40,498 bases of DNA from Lysobacteraceae bacterium (lineage in GTDB: Bacteria; Pseudomonadota; Gammaproteobacteria; Xanthomonadales; Xanthomonadaceae), in the NCBI GenBank assembly GCA_028868545.1, contig JAGWUF010000020.1, forward strand, positions 1 through 40,498. The letters are read 5' to 3'. Shown piece after piece: positions 24,238-33,923 of the stretch. A program made the translations under genes and the position numbers. A model generated the notes under the pieces. That model searched no databases and had not been told where the DNA came from. It was given only the letters and a program-made list of their open reading frames with translations. How positions within the stretch are numbered: the first letter of the stretch is position 1; the number at the start of each line of letters is the position of its first letter.

Positions 24238-25436
24238 TCAGCCTGGCCGGCCGCGACATCCTGCACGCCTGGGGCAAATTCCTGTTCACCGGGATTGGTC
24301 TGGGCCTGCTGATCGGGGTCACCCTGATCATGGCCGGCGTGTATCGCGGCATGGTGGATGACGGCAAGGCGCTGCTGGACAACAGTGGTGCCGACCTGTG
24401 GGTGGTGCAGCGCGACACGCTGGGCCCGTATGCGGAATCCTCCAGCCTGCCGGACGACCTGTGGCGCGACATCCACGTGCTGCCCGGGGTGGCGCAGGCC
24501 GCCAACGTCACCTACCTCACCATGCAGGTGCGGCAGGGCGAGCGCGACGTGCGGGCGATGGTGGTCGGCATCGCCGCCGGCGCACCCGGCTCGCCCGGCT
24601 GGCCGCCGCAGCTGGTGGCGGGCCGGCAGATCACCCGCGGCCATTACGAAGCGGTGGCCGACCTTGCCAGCGGTTTCCGGCTGGGCGATGTGGTCAAGGT
24701 GCGCCGCAACCACTTCACCGTGGTGGGGCTGTCCCGGCGCACGGTGTCGTCCAGCGGCGACCCGATGCTGTTCATCCCGCTGAAGGATGCGCAACAGGCG
24801 CAGTTTTTGAAGGACAACGACGCGATCTTGATGCAGCGCCGGCGCACCGCCGACAACCCCGCCTTCAACCGCCCCGGCGTGCCCGGCCTGCTGGAGGCGG
24901 TGACTGCCTCGCAAAGCAGCAACAGTTCGGTCAACGCCGTGCTGGTGCGGCTGGCACCGGGCCATTCAGCGGACGAAGTGGCCGCACCGATCCGGCGCTG
25001 GAAGCGGCTGACCGTGTACGACCGCCCGCAGATGGAGGCGATCCTGATCGGCAAGCTGATCGCCACCTCGGCCAGGCAGATCGGCATGTTCCTGGTGATC
25101 CTGGCGGCGGTCAGCGCCGCCATTGTCGCCTTCATCATCTACACCCTGACCATGGACAAGATCCGCGAGATCGCCGTGCTCAAGCTGATCGGCACCCGCA
25201 ACCGCACGATCGCCTGGATGATCCTGCAGCAGGCGCTGGTGCTGGGCGTGATCGGCTTCGTGGTGGGCAAGATCAGCGCCACCTTCGCCGCGCCGCTGTT
25301 CCCCAAGTACGTGCTGCTGGTGCCCGGCGATTCGGTGCTGGGCTTCTTCGCGGTGCTGCTGCTGTGCGTGGCGTCCAGCGTGGTCGCCATCCGCATGGCG
25401 CTGAAGGTCGATCCGGCCGAAGCGATCGGAGGCTGA
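24234..25436 (+). CDS. FtsX-like ABC permease (DevC type)
   Basis: 400 aa. It has an N-terminal span (about residues 15-38), a periplasmic MacB-PCD-like region (about 40-280) and three C-terminal spans (about 283-306, 322-345 and 362-385) with the FtsX pattern IYTLTMDKIREIAVLKLIGTRNRTI and the terminal ALKVDPAEAIGG. This is the DevC/MacB-type mechanotransmission fold. It begins inside the adaptor stop (ATGA) and precedes the ATPase by 1 bp. Confidence 0.91.
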   Translation: MISLAGRDILHAWGKFLFTGIGLGLLIGVTLIMAGVYRGMVDDGKALLDNSGADLWVVQRDTLGPYAESSSLPDDLWRDIHVLPGVAQAANVTYLTMQVRQGERDVRAMVVGIAAGAPGSPGWPPQLVAGRQITRGHYEAVADLASGFRLGDVVKVRRNHFTVVGLSRRTVSSSGDPMLFIPLKDAQQAQFLKDNDAILMQRRRTADNPAFNRPGVPGLLEAVTASQSSNSSVNAVLVRLAPGHSADEVAAPIRRWKRLTVYDRPQMEAILIGKLIATSARQIGMFLVILAAVSAAIVAFIIYTLTMDKIREIAVLKLIGTRNRTIAWMILQQALVLGVIGFVVGKISATFAAPLFPKYVLLVPGDSVLGFFAVLLLCVASSVVAIRMALKVDPAEAIGG

Positions 25437-25437
25437 C

Positions 25438-26148
25438 ATGGCAGGCACCGGCATCCGCATCGAAGGCTTGCGCAAGCAGTACGGCAGCGGCGACACCGCG
25501 GTGCTGGCGCTGAAGGACGTCAACATGCAGGTCGCGCCCGGCGAAGTGGTGGGGCTGATCGGCCCCTCGGGCTCCGGCAAGAGCACGCTGCTGAAAAGCC
25601 TGGGCGCGGTGATCGACCCCAGCGCCGGGCGCATGCAGCTGGGCGACGAGGTGATCTTCGACGACGGCTGGAAAGTGCGCGACCTGCGCGCGCTGCGCCG
25701 CGACAAGATCGGCTTCGTGTTCCAGGCCCCCTACCTGATCCCGTTCCTCGACGTCACCGACAACGTCGCCCTGCTGCCGATGCTGGCCGGCGTGCGCAAC
25801 GCCGAGGCGCGGGCGCGCGCGCTGGAACTGCTGGCCGCGCTGGACGTGCAGCACCGCGCGCGGGCGATGCCGGCACAGCTGTCCGGCGGCGAGCAGCAGC
25901 GCGTCGCCATTGCACGCGGGCTGGTCAACCGGCCGCCGGTGATCCTCGCCGACGAACCCACCGCGCCGCTGGATTCCGAGCGCGCGCTGGCGGTGATCCG
26001 CTTGCTCAACGACATGGCCCGGCGCTTCCAGACCGCGGTCATCGTGGTGACCCACGACGAGAAGATCATCCCCACCTTCAAGCGCATCTACCACATCCGC
26101 GACGGCGTGACCTTCGAGGAAGCCGGCGAAGGCCGCGACTTCGACTGA
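25438..26148 (+). CDS. ABC transporter ATP-binding protein (DevA/MacB type)
   Basis: 236 aa. Walker A is GPSGSGKS (42-49), the Q-loop is VFQAPYLIPFLDV, the signature LSGGEQQR (148-155), Walker B VILADEP (168-174), and the H-loop VVTHDEKI. After Walker B the sequence is TAPLD rather than the usual TGNLD/TAALD. It completes the adaptor-permease-ATPase exporter of the TetR operon; an outer-membrane partner must come from elsewhere. Confidence 0.93.
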   Translation: MAGTGIRIEGLRKQYGSGDTAVLALKDVNMQVAPGEVVGLIGPSGSGKSTLLKSLGAVIDPSAGRMQLGDEVIFDDGWKVRDLRALRRDKIGFVFQAPYLIPFLDVTDNVALLPMLAGVRNAEARARALELLAALDVQHRARAMPAQLSGGEQQRVAIARGLVNRPPVILADEPTAPLDSERALAVIRLLNDMARRFQTAVIVVTHDEKIIPTFKRIYHIRDGVTFEEAGEGRDFD

Positions 26149-26279
26149 TCGCGCCGCAGCAGCAGGCACGCCCGGACACCGGCGGTTGCGCGCCGCGCGC
26201 GCGATACTGCCGGCGGTCACGCGTGCACGGCTGTCCGCTGCGTGCCACCATGCATGGCCGTCTGCCTGATGACACCGCG

Positions 26280-26690
26280 ATGTCCGATCTCGATACCCTG
26301 CGCACGCGCGCGCTGCAGGCCGCACGCCAGGCCTATGCCCCGTATTCGCAGCTGCGCGTCGGCGCCGCGCTGCGTTCGGCCGCAGGCGGTGTCTACATCG
26401 GCTGCAACGTGGAGAACGCCTCCTACACCCTCGGCAACTGCGCCGAGCGCGCCGCCATTGCCGCGGCGGTGCAGGCCGAAGGTGCCGGTTTCCGGCTGGC
26501 CGCCATCGCGGTCACCGCCTTCGATGCCGCCGGCAACGCGCTGCCGATTTCCCCCTGCGGCGGCTGCCGGCAGGCGCTGGTGGAATTCGGCGAAGACGCG
26601 ACGGTGAGCTTCCGCCAGCCCGACGGACAATGGCTGGACGTCGCCGCAGGCGCGCTGCTGCCGCACCGTTTCAGCTTTCCCGCCGGCTAA
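26280..26690 (+). CDS. cdd: Cytidine deaminase
   Basis: 136 aa homotetrameric-type enzyme that converts cytidine and deoxycytidine to uridine and deoxyuridine in pyrimidine salvage. Substrate and zinc motifs are present: VGAALRSAAGGVYIGCNVENASY, then CAERAA (Cys ligand and catalytic Glu) and PCGGCRQAL (two Cys ligands). ATG at 26280 gives the normal length; an in-frame ATG at 26250 is possible. Its TAA stop overlaps the stop of convergent deoA, the next enzyme type in the same salvage route. Confidence 0.94.
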   Translation: MSDLDTLRTRALQAARQAYAPYSQLRVGAALRSAAGGVYIGCNVENASYTLGNCAERAAIAAAVQAEGAGFRLAAIAVTAFDAAGNALPISPCGGCRQALVEFGEDATVSFRQPDGQWLDVAAGALLPHRFSFPAG

Positions 26691-27991
26691 AGCCAGCGCC
26701 ACGCCGGCACGCTGGCCGGCGCGTCCTCGCCCAGCGTGAACGCCACCCGCACCTGTGCCACCGCGCGCTCGGCATCGGCTTCGCTGCGCGCGTGCACGAT
26801 GGCCAGCGGCGCATCCCGTTCGATCCGCTGGCCGCGTTCGGCCACATCGGACAGCCCCATCGCCGGGTCGATGGCCGCGCCCGGCACGCGTCGGCCGCCG
26901 CCCAGGTCGACCACGCATTCGCCCAGCGCGCGCACGTCGATGGCGGCGACGAAGCCGGCCGCTTGCGCCTCCACCGTGCGCTGCACCGGTGCCTGTGGCA
27001 GCGCGTGCGCGAACACGTCGGCCGGGCCGCCCAGCGCCGCCACCATCCGCGCGAAACGCTCCGCCGCCGCGCCGCTGTCCAGCGCCTGTTCCGTGCGCCG
27101 CTGCGCATCGGCAGCGTCCTGCGCAATGCCGCCCAGTCGCAGCAATTTTTCCGCCTGCGCCAGCACCAATGCACGCAACCGCGGGCAGTGCGGGCGGCCC
27201 GCCAGCAGGTCCAGCACCCCCTGCACCTCCAGCGCGTTGCCGGCGGTGCGCCCCAGCACCTGCCCCATGTCGCTGAACATCGCCGCCAGCTGCAGACCGC
27301 TGCCTGCCGCCACCGCCTGCATGCGCGCGGCCAGCGCCTGCGCATCGGCTTCGGCCGGCGTCTGCGCGCCGCTGCCGGTCTTGATGTCCAGCACCAGCGC
27401 CTGCGCGCCGCCGGCCAGCTTCTTCGACAGGATCGAGGCCACGATCAACTCGGGCACGTCGACCGTAGCGGTCACGTCGCGCACCGCATACAGCCGGCGG
27501 TCGGCCGGCACCAGATCGGCGCTCTGGCCGACGATGGCGCAGCCGACCTCGCGCACCACCTTCGCCAGCCGCGCGGGGTCGAGGTTCACGTCATAGCCGG
27601 GCAGGCTTTCCAGCTTGTCCAGGGTACCGCCGGTATGCCCCAGGCCGCGCCCGGAAATCATCGGCACATACGCGCCGCAGGCCGCCAGCAACGGCGCCAG
27701 CGCCAGACTCACGCAATCACCGACGCCGCCGGTGGAATGCTTGTCCAGCACCGGGCCGGGCAGGTCGCGCCAGTCCAGGCGGCGGCCGGAATCGCGCAGC
27801 GCGAGGGTGAAGTCGCGGCATTCGGCAGCGTCCAGCCCGCGCCATGCCACCGCCATCGCGAACGCGCCGACCTGCCCTTCGCTCCACGCCTCGCTGGCGA
27901 TGCCCTCGGCCAGCGCCTGCCACTGCGCGGCGTCGAGCCTGCGCCCCTCGCGCTTGGCGCGGATCAGCACGGCGGCGGGCCAGGTGTTCAT
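26687..27991 (-). CDS. deoA: Thymidine phosphorylase
   Basis: 434 aa. It cleaves thymidine with phosphate to thymine and 2-deoxyribose-1-phosphate. The family signature is plain: DKHSTGGVGDCVSLALAPLLAACG and SGRGLGHTGGTLDKLES (phosphate and nucleoside binding), then LVLDIKTGSGAQ. The N-terminal alpha domain begins at MNTWPAAVLIRAKREGR. I chose ATG 27991 because the upstream extension to 28069 lacks homology; no strong ribosome site is seen. The gene faces cdd with a 4-bp overlap of stops. Confidence 0.93.
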   Translation of the reverse strand: MNTWPAAVLIRAKREGRRLDAAQWQALAEGIASEAWSEGQVGAFAMAVAWRGLDAAECRDFTLALRDSGRRLDWRDLPGPVLDKHSTGGVGDCVSLALAPLLAACGAYVPMISGRGLGHTGGTLDKLESLPGYDVNLDPARLAKVVREVGCAIVGQSADLVPADRRLYAVRDVTATVDVPELIVASILSKKLAGGAQALVLDIKTGSGAQTPAEADAQALAARMQAVAAGSGLQLAAMFSDMGQVLGRTAGNALEVQGVLDLLAGRPHCPRLRALVLAQAEKLLRLGGIAQDAADAQRRTEQALDSGAAAERFARMVAALGGPADVFAHALPQAPVQRTVEAQAAGFVAAIDVRALGECVVDLGGGRRVPGAAIDPAMGLSDVAERGQRIERDAPLAIVHARSEADAERAVAQVRVAFTLGEDAPASVPAWRWL

Positions 27992-28156
27992 GCGCAGCGC
28001 GCGCGGTGCAGGCCGCGCAAGAAATGGCGAAGCGACATCGAAGACACCCAGGCAGCCGACGACCGGCACCGTCAGCCTAGGCGCGGCGGCGCGCGCCGGC
28101 CTTGATCCAGGACAATCTTTAGTCGCCGCTTACGCCACCATGTTTGAACGATTTCG

Positions 28157-28175
28157 AACGGGGGCAACCCCCGTT
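28157..28175 (-). terminator. Hairpin downstream of glmS
   Basis: A perfect 8-bp stem AACGGGGG / CCCCCGTT with a 3-nt loop lies 5 bp after the glmS stop. The following minus-strand sequence is only weakly T-rich (TCGAAATCGTT), so it may be a weak terminator or an mRNA-stabilising hairpin. Confidence 0.5.
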
Positions 28176-28179
28176 GAAC

Positions 28180-30012
<1,833 letters not shown>

Positions 30013-30067
30013 GCGGCATTGCTCCTGTCTCGACGCCGTGAAGTGTAACGGCGATGGCGGCCCCCGC

Positions 30068-30100
30068 GTCCGAACGGACATCGCAACCGTCCGGGCGGAC
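30068..30100. promoter_or_regulatory. Tandem dyads, putative enhancer (UAS) of the sigma-54 operon
   Basis: GTCCG-AA-CGGAC (30068-30079) and GTCCG-GG-CGGAC (30089-30100) are perfect 5-bp dyads of identical format, offset by exactly 21 bp (two helical turns). They share downstream bases (GGACA-N2-GC). Their distance of roughly 70-100 bp from the predicted transcription start fits binding of a dimeric sigma-54 activator; the only candidate encoded nearby is the regulator at 35200-36537 in the same operon. Confidence 0.72.
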
Positions 30101-30144
30101 ACTGCCGGAAGAGTTTTTCGCCTTCAAAATCAAGAAGTTGCAAG

Positions 30145-30161
30145 TTGGCACGCCGATTGCT
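30145..30161 (+). promoter_or_regulatory. Sigma-54 (RpoN) promoter
   Basis: TTGGCACG-CCGA-TTGCT matches the consensus YTGGCACG-N4-TTGCW at every fixed position, with GG (30147) and GC (30159) 12 bp apart. Transcription should start near 30171, so translation of the first gene must begin downstream, which supports ATG 30248. Confidence 0.88.
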
Positions 30162-30247
30162 TATGCATCAGCATGGACACCTCATCGCCCAACACCTCCA
30201 GCACCCCCCGTGGCCGCATCCGCGATACCGCCGGGCAGGACCTGCGC

Positions 30248-31495
30248 ATGAGCACGCCGACCGACACCGGCAAGCGCCGTGGTCGCCAACTGGGCCTGGC
30301 AGCCACCGGCATCGCCCTGCTGGCGCTGGTCGGCTGGGTGACCAGCGGCTGGCTGGGCGGCGCGAACTCCTATGACGCCGCGCGCCTACGCATCGCCACC
30401 GTCACCCGTGGCGACCTGGTGCGCGATCTCAACGCCGATGGCCGGGTGATCGCCGCCAACAGCCCCACCCTGTATGCCGTCGCCGCCGGCACCGTGCATC
30501 TGTCCATCGTCGCCGGCGACAAAGTCAAGCAGGGCCAGGCACTGGCCAGCATCGACAGCCCCGAACTGCGCAGCAAACTGGTGCAGGAAGAATCCACGTT
30601 GGCAAGTTTCGATGCCGCCGCCAGCCGCGCCCAGCTGGATGCGCAGATCACCCGCGCCAATGCCCAGCGTGCGCTGGACCAGGCCACCGTGGACCGCACT
30701 GCGGCCGCGCGGGATCTGGAGCGTTACCAGCGTGCGTTCGAGGGCGGCGCGGTGCCGAAGAACGATCTGAACCGCGCGCAGGACATGCTGAAGAAGACCG
30801 AGATCGGCCTGACCGCCGCGCAGCGCGATTTCCAATTGCAAAGCGCTGGTGCCGGGCTGGATGCGCGCAACAAGCAATTGCAGGCACAACGTCAGCGCGC
30901 GGTGGTGGATGAATCCCGTCGGCAGGTGGACGCCCTGACCCTGCGCGCGCCCTTCGATGGCCAGGTGGGACAGGTGCAGGTGCCGCAGGGCACGCAAGTG
31001 GTGGCCAACGGGCCGGTGCTGAGCGTGGTGGATCTGTCCAGGTTCGAAGTGGAGATCAAGGTGCCGGAAAGTTTTGCGCGTGATCTTGGTCTTGGAATGC
31101 CGGCACAGATCAGCGCCAATAACGCGCGCTACGCCGGCGAGATCGCGGCGGTATCGCCGGAGGTGGTGAATGGCGAAGTCACCGCGCGGGTGCGTTTTGC
31201 CAAGGGCAAGCAGCCACCGGGCCTGCGCCAGAACCAGCGCCTGTCCGTGCGCATCGTGATGGACACCCGCCGCAATGTGCTGATGGTGGAACGCGGCCCG
31301 TTCATCGAACAGGACGGCGGTAACGCGGCCTACGTGGTGAACGGCAGCAGCGCCGTGCGCCGCCCCATCCGTACCGGCGCATCGAGCTTGTCCAACGTGG
31401 AAATCCTCTCCGGCCTGCAGCCTGGCGACCGCATCGTGGTCTCCGGCAGCGACCAATTCGACAACGCGGACAAGGTCCGCATCTCCGGGAACTGA
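30248..31495 (+). CDS. HlyD-family periplasmic adaptor of the sigma-54-controlled ABC exporter
   Basis: 415 aa with one membrane anchor (about residues 15-36). The lipoyl halves are NSPTLYAVAAGTVHLSIVAGDKVKQGQALASID and LTLRAPFDGQVGQVQVPQGTQVVANGPVLSVVD. A long coiled-coil hairpin (about 105-215) lies between them, followed by barrel and membrane-proximal domains (GEVTARVRFAKGKQPPGLRQNQRLSV, ILSGLQPGDRIVVSGSDQF). I chose ATG 30248 because AGGA lies 7 nt upstream and because the sigma-54 transcript should start near 30171. An in-frame ATG at 30173 (MDTSS) would be practically leaderless and lacks a ribosome site. First gene of the exporter operon; MacA-like role inferred. Confidence 0.9.
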   Translation: MSTPTDTGKRRGRQLGLAATGIALLALVGWVTSGWLGGANSYDAARLRIATVTRGDLVRDLNADGRVIAANSPTLYAVAAGTVHLSIVAGDKVKQGQALASIDSPELRSKLVQEESTLASFDAAASRAQLDAQITRANAQRALDQATVDRTAAARDLERYQRAFEGGAVPKNDLNRAQDMLKKTEIGLTAAQRDFQLQSAGAGLDARNKQLQAQRQRAVVDESRRQVDALTLRAPFDGQVGQVQVPQGTQVVANGPVLSVVDLSRFEVEIKVPESFARDLGLGMPAQISANNARYAGEIAAVSPEVVNGEVTARVRFAKGKQPPGLRQNQRLSVRIVMDTRRNVLMVERGPFIEQDGGNAAYVVNGSSAVRRPIRTGASSLSNVEILSGLQPGDRIVVSGSDQFDNADKVRISGN

Positions 31496-31498
31496 GCC

Positions 31499-31702
31499 AT
31501 GCACACGTTCATCGCACTGCCCTCGCAATTCCACTGGACCTCCAGCCAACTGGCCGATGCCGTGCCGCGACGCCTGCACCAGCACGCCATCTTCCGGGCC
31601 GGGGCGCAGACCGCCGCCGCCAATGACGCACGCGCTTCCGCAACACGCGCCAGCAGCTACCTGCCAGCACCGACGGCACGCAGCCCCTTCCGCATCCGCT
31701 GA
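31499..31702 (+). CDS. Possible small protein between adaptor and ATPase (unrecognised)
   Basis: 67 codons starting 3 bp after the adaptor stop, with GGGA about 9 nt upstream. The first 40 codons have the high G/C third position expected of coding DNA here. The product (MHTFIALPSQFHWTSSQ...) has no membrane span, no motif I recognise, and an Ala/Arg/Ser-rich second half. It fills most of the 253 bp gap between two operon genes, where otherwise nothing is apparent. It may equally be non-coding leader sequence. Confidence 0.3.
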   Translation: MHTFIALPSQFHWTSSQLADAVPRRLHQHAIFRAGAQTAAANDARASATRASSYLPAPTARSPFRIR

Positions 31703-31748
31703 ACGCCTCTCCATTTCCACGCTCGAACGCACCCAAGGACACCCCGCC

Positions 31749-32459
<711 letters not shown>

Positions 32460-32469
32460 GGACACCATC

Positions 32470-33771
32470 ATGTTCGGCTATTACCTCACCCTGGCCCTGC
32501 GCAGCTTCAAGCGCAACAAGGCGCTGACGGCACTGATGGTACTCGCCATCGCGCTCGGCATCGGCGCCTGCATGACCACGCTGACGGTGTTCCATGTGCT
32601 GTCGGGCGATCCCATCCCGCAGAAGAGCGACCGTCTGTTCTATGTGCAGATGGATCCGGAAAGCATGCAGGGCTATCGCCCCGGCGGCGATCCGCAGGAT
32701 CAGATGACGCGCTTCGACGCCGAGGCGCTGCTGCGCGAGAAACGCGCCGACCGCCAGGCCATGATGACCGGCGGCAACGTGGCAGTGATCCCGGGACGCT
32801 CCGGCCTGATGCCGTTCCGATCGGATGCTCGCTACACGAGTGCCGACTTCTTCCCGATGTTCGATGTCCCGTTCCTGCACGGCAACGGCTGGGGCGCGAA
32901 GGAGGATGCCGCGCGCGCGCGGGTAGCGGTGATCTCGCACTCGCTCAACCTGCGGCTGTTCTCCGGCGCCAACAGCGTGGGCAAATCGCTGCGGCTGGAC
33001 CAAAGCGATTTCACCATCGTCGGGGTGCTCGATGACTGGAGACCGACGCCGTCGTTCTACGACATGAACCAGGACAGCTTCGGCGAGCGCGAAGACGTGT
33101 TCCTGCCGTTCTCCACCTCGCGCGACCTGAAGATGGGCCGCAACGGCAGCATGAACTGCTGGGGCGACAGCCGCGGCGACAACACGTCGGTGAATGCTCC
33201 CTGCGCCTGGATCCAGTACTGGGTGGAACTGGGTGGTGTTGACAAGGTCGGCACCTACCGCAACTACCTGGGCAATTATTCGGAACAGCAACGCAAGGCG
33301 GGCCGCTTCGAACGCCCGACCAACGTGCGCTTGAGCAACGTCATGCAGTGGCTGGTCTACAACAAGGTGGTGCCGGCCGACGTGGTGCTGCAACTCTGGC
33401 TGGGCTTCGGCTTCCTGCTGGTGTGCCTGGTCAACACCGTTGGCCTGTTGCTGGCCAAGTTCCTGCGCCGCAGCGGCGAGATCGGCGTGCGCCGCGCGCT
33501 GGGGGCATCCCGCATGGACATCTTCAAGCAATGCCTGATCGAAGCCGGCACGGTGGGCCTGGCGGGTGGCGTCGTCGGCCTGGGGCTCTCGCTGCTGGGC
33601 CTGTGGGCAGTGCGCATGCAGCCGGCCAGCTACGCCAAGCTCGCCCACCTCGATCTGGGAATGCTGCTGATCACCTTCGCGTTGGCCATCGTCGCCAGCC
33701 TGCTGGCGGGGTTGCTGCCGGCATGGCGGGCAATGCAGGTAACGCCGGCCATCCAGCTCAAATCGCAATGA
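32470..33771 (+). CDS. MacB-like FtsX-domain ABC permease (first of two)
   Basis: 433 aa. One N-terminal span (about residues 18-42), a large periplasmic MacB-PCD domain (about 43-305), then three C-terminal spans (about 313-335, 358-385 and 395-420) with GEIGVRRALGASRMDIFKQCLIEAG, the FtsX-family cytoplasmic loop. The gene follows the ATPase by 10 bp. The next permease is a different paralog of similar size (433 and 413 aa), so the transporter is probably a heterodimer. Confidence 0.93.
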   Translation: MFGYYLTLALRSFKRNKALTALMVLAIALGIGACMTTLTVFHVLSGDPIPQKSDRLFYVQMDPESMQGYRPGGDPQDQMTRFDAEALLREKRADRQAMMTGGNVAVIPGRSGLMPFRSDARYTSADFFPMFDVPFLHGNGWGAKEDAARARVAVISHSLNLRLFSGANSVGKSLRLDQSDFTIVGVLDDWRPTPSFYDMNQDSFGEREDVFLPFSTSRDLKMGRNGSMNCWGDSRGDNTSVNAPCAWIQYWVELGGVDKVGTYRNYLGNYSEQQRKAGRFERPTNVRLSNVMQWLVYNKVVPADVVLQLWLGFGFLLVCLVNTVGLLLAKFLRRSGEIGVRRALGASRMDIFKQCLIEAGTVGLAGGVVGLGLSLLGLWAVRMQPASYAKLAHLDLGMLLITFALAIVASLLAGLLPAWRAMQVTPAIQLKSQ

Positions 33772-33781
33772 CCCGGCTGTT

Positions 33782-33902
33782 CCTTCTCCCTCCGGGAGAA
33801 GGTGGCCCGAAGGGCCGAATGAGGGTTCGGCGCAATCCTGCAGTCTGAACCTCCGCATCCTACCGAACCCTCACCTCAACCCCTCTCCCGGAGGGAGAGG
33901 GG
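33782..33902. repeat. Composite inverted-repeat element inside the exporter operon
   Basis: The 152 bp gap between the two permease genes is almost filled by nested palindromes. Left hairpin CCTTCTCCC-TCC-GGGAGAAGG is at 33782-33802, then GGCCC-GAA-GGGCC (33804-33816). Outer arms TGAGGGTTCGG (33820-33830) and CCGAACCCTCA (33863-33873) pair with each other. Right hairpin CCCCTCTCCC-GGA-GGGAGAGGGG is at 33880-33902. Left and right hairpins are near reverse complements, so the whole 121 bp is one imperfect inverted repeat, like REP-doublet (BIME-type) or MITE-like elements common between xanthomonad genes. Confidence 0.8.
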
Positions 33903-33923
33903 CTTCAAGCCTCGGAGAACACC

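Noticed and set aside
33782-33902. Repeat element as a CRISPR fragment or insertion-sequence end
   Set aside because: No regularly spaced direct repeats with spacers, no transposase, and no target-site duplication seen.
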